Shown here: positions 55,001 through 64,000 of the stretch, piece after piece
Position numbering within the stretch: the first letter of the stretch is position 1
Layout: every line of letters begins with the position of its first letter
Origin: Oscarella lobularis
Lineage: Eukaryota > Porifera > Homoscleromorpha > Homosclerophorida > Oscarellidae
Assembly (NCBI RefSeq): GCF_947507565.1
Contig: NC_089175.1
Span: 806,001 to 870,000, forward strand
DNA length: 64,000 nucleotides
Reading direction: 5' to 3'
Position numbers and translations under genes: made by a program
The notes under the pieces: model-generated
Told to the model about the DNA's origin: nothing
The model's input: only the letters and a program-made list of their open reading frames with translations
Databases searched by the model: none

Positions 55001-56737
55001 CCGCCGCGACCGCCGCGACCGCCGCGGCGACGATCGTCCCGATCCGATTTCTTCTTTTCTTCGTCGGATGACGATGAGGATTCGGATGATAGGGAATCGT
55101 CGATCATGCCCTCGTAGAACTCCATCATCATGGGATGCATGAAGTAGCGACGTTGGCGTCGCGCCGACGATCCGGAGCTGCGAAGCGAGTCGTGATAGAC
55201 TTCGCGTCCGAACCGATCGCCCGTCAGCACAATGCAATTCTAATTAATAATTAAAGAACGAATATAAATATTACTTCTATATTTATCCTTATTTGTTTAT
55301 TTACTTTGCACATTTTGATGAATTTGAGTCGTCGTCTTTCCGCCTCGTCGGTTTCGGTTGGCGCTGTTTTGGTTTTTTGTCGGCGCGCGTACGTGTGTTC
55401 GAGCATTTCTAGCCAGAGATGTTCTCCCCGCACGGTCTCCCAAAATCGTGCCACGTCGCTGCTGTGTCTATCCTTGTCATATTTCCTATTCCTTCGCGTC
55501 TTCTCCTCGTCGTCGTCGTCATCTTCGTCGTCCGTGACGATGAGTTCAGGCGGCATTTGACTCAGTCTCGCTTTCGCTCGTTCGTTCACTTCGGCGACGG
55601 CGTTTCTCAATTTCAATTTCGCGATATTACCCTGGGGCGATTTTCTAACGAAGCACAGGGCATCCGGCATGGGACGACCGCAAGTAAGATTATCTAAAAA
55701 AGAATCAATTGTCAAAAAAACGAGAGAAAATTATTTATCAATAACCTATAATAGAATACAGAGCCCTGAATCTAGCCAAACATTTTTCAGCGGTCGAATG
55801 ATCGCTTTGAGGAAGAGCGACAGGCTGAAAAGTAAATAAAATTCAAAATTTTCTATCTTAATTTTTCTTGTCCAGTCAGTGAGCCATACCACATTGTATT
55901 TGGGTGGCAACGCAATGCTAGACAACTGGAGACCTTTAGTACGCTTCTGGTCCTCAGACGACAAAGGAGTAAGCGGAGAAAAATAGGCTTGACCCAAAAC
56001 CTGCTTCGTACACTCCATCTCAGTCAAACGCGTAATTTTAAGCACCTAAGAAAATCCAATTAAATAATTTAATTAATTAATTTCATTATGATTCTTACCT
56101 CATCCTCACAGGGAACAATCAGTTTCCCGTTGATCTTCAACATCGCAACGAAATGAGTCAATTTATTCTTCGGGCACGCCGCGCCGCAGAAAATTCGATC
56201 GTAGCGCTTCTGCGTCGCGTCGAGCGCGTAGGCGTTGAAAGGCGACGACGATACGGGACACAGTTTCGGACGAAGTATCGATTCGTTGTAGAATCGACTC
56301 GCGTTGTCGCGACCGAATTCGTAGACGGATCGATTCGCTTCGACGGAGTAATTCACGCCGTCGGACCCGATGAGAAATCCCATCAAGCAGGAGAGATAGC
56401 CCGATCCGAGGCCGACGTTGAGGACGGTGAGAGCGACGTCGTCTTTCGATCGGTGCAAGTCGAATTGTTCGAGCATTCGCGCGTAGAAATGGGGCGCCGA
56501 CATGTGGATTTCGCCGGCGTGAATCGCCTGGTCGGCGTAGGCGATCGATCGGCGGCTTTCTGGTACGAATAGAGCGCGATCGACGGCGCGAAACGCCTGC
56601 TCCACCTCCGCCGTCTTGATTGCGCCGATCGCGACGAGACGATTGACCAGCGCGTCGTGGTTTACGCCTGCAAATGAAGATGTTTGAGTGTATCGTTTGG
56701 ATCAGAAGGCGCTAGACCGACCTGGAAAGTACGACAT
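52015..56737 (-). CDS. PCMT-like domain fused to a HECT-type E3 ubiquitin ligase
   Basis: About twelve exons. Exon 1 (ATG 56737, MSYFPG) leads into a protein-isoaspartate-methyltransferase-like domain: [33 protein letters not shown], the AdoMet motif [26 protein letters not shown] and [13 protein letters not shown] middle region follows ([18 protein letters not shown], then [17 protein letters not shown]) with an acidic/Met-Gly low-complexity stretch at 54900-55090 that includes eight Met in a row. The C-terminal HECT domain starts around 53550 ([11 protein letters not shown]) and runs through [15 protein letters not shown] and [23 protein letters not shown], with the catalytic Cys in [13 protein letters not shown] (about 52127) and ending [11 protein letters not shown]. 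The HECT C-lobe resembles the HERC/HECTD type. All joins are in frame by eye over the parts I traced; the exact intron set in the middle is approximate. Confidence 0.82.
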
Positions 56738-56971
56738 CGTTCCACAACCACGAGGGACTCTTTTTATTATCCGGGTCTCTGACGGAAATCGAAACAGAAA
56801 GTCGTCTAGGTGCCTTATACAAAAGTGCCGTCGTATGTATACTCGTAGGTATGCTTTTCATTCAGAATGAGTTTTAAAGCTTCTTCGTAAACAGAATTTT
56901 TTTAAAATTTTTTACACAGCTTCTACGCACGAGTGCGCAGAAACGCGCATTGTGCCTGCGTTGGTGCAGAA
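56738..56971. promoter_or_regulatory. Divergent promoter PCMT-HECT / TMEM185
   Basis: 234 bp between opposite start codons. Contains GCACGAGTGCGCAGAAACGCGCATTG (NRF1-like half sites) close to the TMEM185 start. Confidence 0.5.
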
Positions 56972-58355
56972 ATGAATCTAAAGGGCCTATTTAACAATTT
57001 CAACGCCAGGTATGCGTACTCTACGTCGTGAAGCATCCTCGCCGCATTACGCTCTATAGCAAATTCGTCGTCTTCTTCTGCCTACTTCTCTTCTCGATTC
57101 TTCTCTCGTTGCGCATCGACGAAACGATTACGTGCCACTACTGCGCCGTTTTCGTACCTCTGTGGCTATGGAAAGGACTCGTCCTTGCCGGCTGCGCCAC
57201 AGGAATCGCCGCCTGGTGCAAACAAAGGAAAGCGCGAGACGACCACGCCCACGCCCACAGATCAATAATTCAATCGCGATCATGTCGTGTCGTTTATTTA
57301 GAAGTCGCATCGATTCGTCGACTAAGGATTTTCGTTCGATGGTGATAAGCGCCGCTCTTCAGACGTTTCTCTTCATTTTCGAAATTTTGACGTGCGTCAA
57401 AGCGGAAGGAAGTCGCGTGACGTGGCTAACGGCTTTTTCGCCTCTCTTTTTTCTATTGGTCGCCACTCTGATCGCCTGCATTTGGGCGTGGAGAAACGAT
57501 AGAAATGTCGAGGTAACGTGACGTCAAAAAATTCGAAATTTTTTGATTGCGACGTCTTTTCCTCCTCAGTTCGAAATTTTCGTTCTTTCCAACGTTCTAC
57601 AGATTATCTTTCTCAGTTTGCGTCTTGATAATTTCATAAATTGGGACTGGCAAGTAAGCTAAGAAGAAATAATCAATCCCCCACTCAAAATTAGCCAATA
57701 ATAAAATAGCTTGTTTTGATTCCTTTGTGGATTGAATTGTGTGTACTCGGATTTGTCATTCTCTATTTCATTATTTGGGCCTGTCTCATCTATCACAGCG
57801 ACAACATTCTCCCCGAGGGCCAAAAACTGGGTCTCGTACTGGCTCTCCTCTTTACCATTGCTTACATCACAGCTATCATATTTATAGTATAGAATTTTAT
57901 CTTCTATCTTTCGTAATTATCTTTACTTTTCCATTTTTAGGCTATTCTCGTTGAAAAGGTTGATAACAACGTTGACATTCCATACGCAAATGTTTTCATA
58001 CCGCTTCACATTGCCTTATTTGCACTCCTGCTGACGTCATGTTTACATCGCGGAGGAAATCAATGTAAGAGACCCATTCATTATAATTTAACCAACAAAT
58101 CACTTTTATTATATAGGGTGGTTTGGTATGCAGAAGAGTTTCTGCAATAGTCTATTAATTTGCTTACCGTGGTTACAAGAATACGGGAATATATCTTTTT
58201 CAGCCGAGGCAGTCGAAGAACAAGAAGAAGAAGAAAGGGAGACGTCACCGGCGCGATTAGAGGATCTAAAAATAGAAATTAAATATAGTAGTGACGTAAA
58301 AAGAAAGAAAGAAGAGACAGTCGTTCCTATAACGTCTATAGAACAGCCTGATTGA
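56972..58355 (+). CDS. TMEM185: Transmembrane protein TMEM185 homologue
   Basis: Seven-or-so-pass membrane protein. Exon 1 (56972-57009) MNLKGLFNNFNA, then FVVFFCLLLFSILLSLRIDETI and CAVFVPLWLWKGLVLAG. The next acceptor at 57303 (TTTAGAAG/TCGC) restores the frame through RIDSSTKDFRSMVISAALQTFLFIFEIL. Then AWRNDRNVE, FEIFVLSNVLQIIFLSLRLDNFINW, IVLIPLWIELCVLGF, ILVEKVDNNVDIPYANVFIPLHIALF, GGNQWWFGMQKSFCNSLL and LPWLQEYGNISF. The hallmark LRLD repeats, FVPLWL and GGN.WWFG are all present. The acidic tail ends IEQPD. It converges with the sorting nexin, with only 41 bp between the stops. Confidence 0.92.
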
Positions 58356-58396
58356 GATGATGATGATGATGATAATAATATCAAATATAATTTATT

Positions 58397-61300
58397 TCAT
58401 TTTAGCTCGTCCCTCTGCGGCGATTTTTTAGTCATTTTTGCCCTTTCCAAATAGTCTTTGACTTTGTCTGATTTCAGTTCCGGTACGAAAGTGAACATGA
58501 ACAGTTCGAATAGAATCTTGAGGATTTAATTATTTAGTTGGCGATTTCTTTTTCGTTGTTTGCTTACGTAGACGAGATGTTTGTTGGCTCTTCGATTTTG
58601 AAAGGCTTTGAAAATCTAGAAAAGTGGTTTAGTACAAACAAAATTGATGATTTATCGGCGGTTTCCTTGCCTTCGATACGCCTAGCCTGCTGTTTTTCTG
58701 ACCCACGAAACTTTGCAGAACTGCTGGTATGTTCTTCATGATTCTCTCCTTTGCCGCTTCTCGCGTAGCCGCTCTTTCCTAGAGAATTGCTCTTCACATA
58801 TAGCGCACTAATTGAACCATCGCTTTTCACCTCTTCGCTTCTGATTGGACGACTGGGTGCCAGCTTTCCGTTTGGCCACATAGAGTCGCGAAAATTTCGA
58901 ATGTAGTAGAGAACCATTTCTTCTGACGCCAGCCACTTGACCGTCTCGCGCATGTGCCTAAAATGATAAGGAGTCGATGCAATTTTAAAATATCCGGAAA
59001 GAACGCACTTGTTTATCGATCTTCCAAAGGTGATTTGAATAAAAAGAATGAGCTGTCGTCTTAGCCACTTAAAGACTAAAAGAAATAAATGACGCAGTCG
59101 AGTGACGTCAGAACGACTCACCCCCTCGAAGTTCAAACACTTCCCTGACAAATCCATACATCGGTTCAGCGATAGAATCGTTTCTGTCTCTTCTATAGTA
59201 ATATTGATTGCTGTATAGAAGATGTTATTTGCAGATGCACTCTCACCCATCAAATTCGTCTCTCTATAAATTGACAGTAATATGTGTAAATGTCTTTGTT
59301 ACTACTAATCTTGCCTCTTCCATTTCATCGGACAGTTTCGTTTTAATTGACTCGACAAAATCGCCAACAAATGGAATACTAATCGCAGATCTAATAGCGA
59401 ATGATCACGGACTGCAAAAGAAGTCACTTGCCTTTTAATTGCTTCGGCGAGAAAGAACTTTTTCGGCGCAGGAGACTTTGAACTATCGTGATTCAATGCA
59501 GCAAGCCAACTAAGCAAAACTATCAATACTACGTACCTTCCCTTTCTGAGATACTCAGGACTTGGAATAAGAAACTGGTAGAGATCTTCACTAGACAAAA
59601 CTTTCTCATCCGCTAGGAGCCCCTACGTAAACAGCACAACTAATAGAGCGTGCTTACATATGTGAATAAACTGCACTGTACCTGAACGTATTGCTCAAGC
59701 ATTTGCCTCGATTTTTCTAAGTAGGCTCTGTCGCGAGAGCCAAAAAACCCAATAGAAGGCATAGGGAGTTCTTTCCCCAACGAGGGACAACACTAGAAAA
59801 ATTACTCATTTTCGACTATGTATTCTAGTTTTTTTGTTCGTGCCTCCTTCAAACTTCGATGCAATTTTTCAAAGTCCCTCAAATTCCGAATTACAATCCA
59901 CCCCGAAGCGCTGGGAGCAGTCGTCGCGTCATCGTCGACATCCTCCACTTCTCGATGAACGATAATTGTATAAAGAAAATTGGGTCGCCCGTGGTCAATT
60001 TCAACCTAAAAAATGGGACAGTGCACGCTAATTCGTCGCTTGTTCACTCTATTACGTTAACACTTTGAATTTGAGCTTGCCATTTGCCCAGAGTCAATAC
60101 GTATTCCTCTTTGATAAGATCGCGAAAAATGATTTCGAATTTCAATTCAATGATTTCTTTACTCACTCGTTCTTTCCATGTGAAACTCCAACTCTCGAAT
60201 TTCCGACTTCAACAGACTCACTTCCTCCTCCAATTGAGCAATTTCCTAAAACAAGGTCTCATAATTGAAATTTTAAAAATAATAATAACTCACCGGTGAC
60301 GCAGTCATTCGACTTTTCAAAGCCTCCAATACAGACAACTGAGGCGATAATTATTAAAAACTTTCAAAAAATTCAGGACGTTTAAATTATTATAACCTTT
60401 TTTCTACATCTTCCTTTCAGAGACTCCAATTTCTTTACGTGAACGGCCTCGTCTTCCAAATCGTCTTCGTCTTCCTCGGGATCGTCCCAAGTCGGCGACA
60501 AGCTGCTCTCTCTCGGCGACGGCGACGAGTCGTAATTGTCCTTATCGGATCGTTGTTCGCTCAAGTAGCGAAAATAGTACTCGCTCGATAGAAAATCTCG
60601 ATAGGCTATTTCTTCAATTAAATCATAGGCCTAATGGAAAATGAATAACGTAGAGGTTTCTATAGAAATTGAAACCTCGTCTTGGGCAGCTGTCAATACT
60701 TCTCTTCCCTATAAAGAAAAGTCCGTGTATATTAATCTTTATTGCATGTTGTCTTTTATTTACCTTTCCTCCGACCATAAATTCTTCGATGTCTCTTATG
60801 GCGCTTTCAGTGATTTCAACGTGTTCCGGAGCGCCCTGACTCAAGTAGACTTGATAGAGACCCCGTCGAACAGACAGCCGACACTGATCCTATAATAATC
60901 CACCCATCAATAAATTTATCTACAACATGAAGTGTCATCCTTTACATCGTCCGTTCTCTTCATTTCCTCAATCGTCATCCAAAACCTTCAGAATAGAAAT
61001 TGTAATAATATAATATATGTCAATATAATAAATACCTCAATAGTGAGGCTGGCTTCTTTTTTCTGTCCATGTAATTTAGTAACTGTTGTCGGCCCTGTTC
61101 GTCTGTCATCAACTCAGCAAAACTAACCTAATGACCAAATGAATCGTCTTCTAAACTAGAACGCTCTCCCATTGTTACTTTTCGAATACTATGCGGCATT
61201 TCAGCAGCTTGAGAAGAGGTCTAGTGGTAAAAACAAGGTCCGAATATTTTAAATTTTACGCCATATTATTTTACAGTAAATTCTGGCCCTCCCAACTGAT

Positions 61301-62968
61301 GAATCCGCTTCTCGCACAAATTTTTTGCAAATTGACACTAAATTGAAATTTTGACTTGGCTAATCTAACTAAAATGTTGCTCGCATTTCTACTTGATTGA
61401 GGTATCGCTTGAGATCTCTGTTTCTCAGCAATTCTCCCTTTATGTGACCCACCAAAGTGTCTCGATCTGTCAATGTTCAAGTTTTTCACCAAATCACGGT
61501 TTTCTAGCTTGAACTGACCTTCGGCTCCTATGCTCTTGGCTTGTTTTAAATTTTGAATAATAGTAGCTTGCATGATTTCAGCCAAAACATGATATCTGGC
61601 GAATAATTCTATTGATTAATTAAATAAACCCGCTACTATGGTCTCGTACCTAATTTGATTGAGATCCTCAATACTGCTACATAATTTAATTTTCTTGATA
61701 AAATCTAAAAAAGAAAACTTCTGGGAATCAACCGAAGTGAAGAAGAATATCTATTACCATCGAATGTAGCGTAATTGGCGGTGTCCTTTTGCGTCAGTTG
61801 TTCTCTATAATCCAAATGAGCAAGGAGCGTTTGATTCAGATAATCCGGATCGCAAAATGCGTCGATCGTGGGCAGCAGAACTTGATTTAAATAAAAAGCA
61901 ATTTACCATCACAAGGAATTCGAATTACCTTGAGAAGCCAGCACCTCTTTCAGTACGAGTCTCATGCTTGTGCAATGAGACTCGGTCTCGGGTAAAAGAG
62001 TGCAGACCAAAATCTATTAAATGTAAAATTTAATAATTTTATTTACGGTATGTGTAAAATTGCCTCGGAGACTGTTCGAAGGAATTCGATTTCCTTAGCT
62101 GGATCGTCGACACAGGGATGAACTTGAAATCCGCGTTGATTTATCTCGTTTTTCGCCAATAACGATGAACTGAGAAAACATATTAGGAATTATCGTTAAC
62201 TTCATCGAGCTGAGATCTGACTCGTCAAAATGTTCCAAATCGGAGAAGTGAACAGTGAGCTTGAGCACCAAATCCTCAGTCAGAAATTTCAACTAGTCGC
62301 ACACTCTCTCAAAGATTCGATTTAGAGACGAAACGAGTACAAACCATATCAACGGATTTTAATCGTTTCGTCGCCTTTTGCACAACAATCCACGCTTCAT
62401 CCCTAAAGAGGAGAATGAAAAAGCAAATTGCTACTACACTCGATAAAATTTTACATTACGACTGCTTTGAATCCTGGCTCGTCTTCGCCGATTTTTTTAT
62501 ACCAAGACATGACGTAATCTCTGACTGTGTTCTCGAGAACTGTTTTTGGAAAATGACTTGTTTTTCGTTCTGTCGAGCTCTCGTCGATTTCTAACCTTCT
62601 TGAATCGCTCGATCGAGAGCTCGCGAGACGATCGTCGGTCTTCCCGTCGTCGTTGGATCGGACGTGGAAGCGTTCGACAATGACGTCGCTCTCTGTGACG
62701 AAATCATTCGCTTGCAGCTCTCTTTCTTTGTTGCTGCTACCTTTGCTATGATTGCTGTGAGGGGATTTGCTGGGAGGCGAGGAAATTTCGTTCGATAGGG
62801 GCTTCGCGTTGCGACGAGAAGGATTCCGAATGCGAAGCTCGTTGCACCGACGAGCAGTCGCAATGCGACGCCTACGACGAATCGTACGATGTCTGAACGA
62901 GCTACTGCAAAAGCTAGAAGGGCTGAAACGATCGCAGCGAGAAGAAGACGACGTTGAGCTATCGACAT
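58397..62968 (-). CDS. PXA-RGS-PX-nexin-C sorting nexin (SNX13/14/19/25 family)
   Basis: Endosomal/ER-contact lipid-binding scaffold. From ATG 62968: two N-terminal hydrophobic helices (LLLAAIVSALLAFAVA, IVRFVVGVALRLLVGATSF), a Ser-rich linker, then the PXA domain (TVRDYVMSWYKKIGEDEPGF; EAWIVVQKATKRLKSVDM; VLKLTVHFSDLEHF; further exons to 61270). The RGS domain is at about 61140-60620 (FAELMTDEQGRQQLLNYMDRKKE, VWMTIEEMKRTDD-like, YQVYLSQGAPEHVEI). An acidic segment and coiled coil follow. The PX domain is at about 60060-59700 (TIIVHREVEDVDD, WIVIRNLRDFEKLHRSL, LPMPS.GFFGSRDRAYLEKSRQMLEQYVQ). Nexin-C at 59340-58400 has WLASEEMVLYYIRNFRDSMWPNGKLAPS and ILFELFMFTFVPEL. About 20 exons. I favour SNX25-like but cannot separate the four paralogues with certainty. 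Confidence 0.8.
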
Positions 62969-63121
62969 ACTGGAACGTTTGCAAAAGCCAGTCACGTGGG
63001 CCTCTGCAACAAAAGAAAACACAAATAATTGAAAAAAAACGAAAAGCAGCAGACAATATGCAGTAAACAAAAAGTAGCAGACAATATAAAACAGACAACA
63101 CAGCACAGCAATTTTTTTGTT

Positions 63122-64000
63122 TCAATGTCCTTCCCTGTCCTCCCATTCTGGGTCTTCCTGTTCTGCTTTTAGTGACACCCCTCCAGTTTCCTCGCTCGTC
63201 AGGCTCTCTGCTGCTGCAAAGCTGGCATCGCGGTCAAGATGAAGCTCTTGAAATCGTCTCAGAATGTCGTCTTCGCGTTGATCTCTAGGAACGTAGTGGC
63301 AGCCGGTGTATCCTCCTTTCTCGCGGCAGTACTCTAACAAGCTAACACAAAGAATTAGATATGCAAGCCTAAGACGGAAATTACTACTAACGCGTTCCAG
63401 TATTCATCTCTATTCAACAAGAAAGGATTGCCAATGACAATCAGCAAAGCTTTAGCCCGAGTAATGGCCACGTTGAATCTCTAAACGAAAATGTTGGTTT
63501 TCTCACGGCTAATATAGACCGGTATTTTCAACCTTTGGATTTTTCAGAAAACCGAGGCTAAATTTTTCGTCAATTTCCAGAAATCTCTTGTTACTCCTGA
63601 CCGTTGAGATGATGATGACGAGTCGTTCGCTGCCTTGAAATTCCTCAACGGACCCGACCTTTACAGCGTCGAAATGCCGCCTTTTCAAAAGCTGACGAAT
63701 TTTTTGAACCTAAGCATCTCTTTAATTCGACGAGAAACGTACCTAAATTTTCGCAGACTGACCTGTTTCTTATAAGGTGATATAACTCCAATTTTCGATA
63801 GATCTATTCTAATCCCCCTTGTGCTGTTAATCATGTCGACGTACTTCGCTACTTGAGATGCTTCGTCGGTGTTAAAGAACGACGGACTGCTTTCTTCTCG
63901 CTCGTCGATGCCCTCAATGCCGTGAAAGATAATGGGGAAGCCTTTCTTCGGCAGATGATCCCATTTGCAAAGTGACTCGCGAACCAATTGGTCTGCTTTC
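63122..64000 (-). CDS. MOV10-like SF1 RNA helicase, C-terminal part (5' end outside window)
   Basis: UPF1-like superfamily 1 helicase of the MOV10/MOV10L1 branch, acting in RNA silencing. The window contains the C-terminal RecA domain: [36 protein letters not shown], the YKKQ of ISPYKKQ (motif IV region), [24 protein letters not shown] (motif V), [25 protein letters not shown] (motif VI) and the final [13 protein letters not shown]...RDQREDD. The last exon carries a 60-residue acidic tail ending WEDREGH. It is cut at 64000. It lies 153 bp upstream of the sorting nexin start on the same strand. Confidence 0.87.

Overview
The window is nuclear DNA from an animal with a compact genome. Genes carry many short introns (mostly about 40-100 bp, GT-AG), stop codons of convergent genes lie tens of bases apart, and several divergent gene pairs share promoters of little more than 100 bp. 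The gene content (fibronectin III plus laminin-EGF mosaic protein, FBXO7, NAA15, RNF121, LAMTOR1, LRRC51, TMEM185, UBL3, RAB9, MOV10-like helicase, somatomedin-B-type 7TM receptors) is metazoan. My best guess is a non-bilaterian such as a sponge, possibly a homoscleromorph; this is inference from gene style, not proof. All gene models were made by eye from reading frames, splice signals and remembered family similarity.

Layout. 1-12,099 (minus): the 5' and middle part of a giant secreted or surface adhesion protein, with a signal peptide, many FN3 domains, four tandem copies of a [4 FN3 + 1 laminin-EGF] unit, a unique 360-residue region and further FN3 domains running off the window start. 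12,832-14,531 (minus): FBXO7. 16,200-30,000 is the accessory region. It holds two tandem class-B-like 7TM receptors with somatomedin-B-like ectodomains, broken copies of FBXO7, of the receptors and of the NAA15 3' end, a MITE built from an inverted 13-bp minisatellite, and three related small secreted-protein genes. One of these three (23,516-24,103) encodes a repetitive prohormone-like precursor with five LLFL(M/F)-G-RR units between dibasic sites, which predicts amidated pentapeptides. Its promoter, signal peptide and one internal block match the two 8-cysteine secreted paralogues. This cluster is the most novel part of the window.

29,967-41,840 holds housekeeping genes: NAA15, RNF121, LAMTOR1, two tandem Cys-rich secreted genes (one apparently GPI-anchored, one not), LRRC51, a NIPA-type magnesium transporter and BMT2. 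41,840-47,140 is gene-poor, with satellite-like tandem repeats, a fold-back element and two poorly resolved spliced minus-strand candidates.

47,142-64,000 is gene-dense again: a thioredoxin-like/coiled-coil/SAP-like/PINK1-like kinase fusion, UBL3, RAB9, a PCMT-HECT fusion, TMEM185, a PXA-RGS-PX-type sorting nexin, and the C-terminal part of a MOV10-like helicase cut by the window end. The conserved genes do not form one pathway. The coherent functional theme is the receptor plus secreted-peptide cluster, where a ligand-receptor relationship is possible but unproven.
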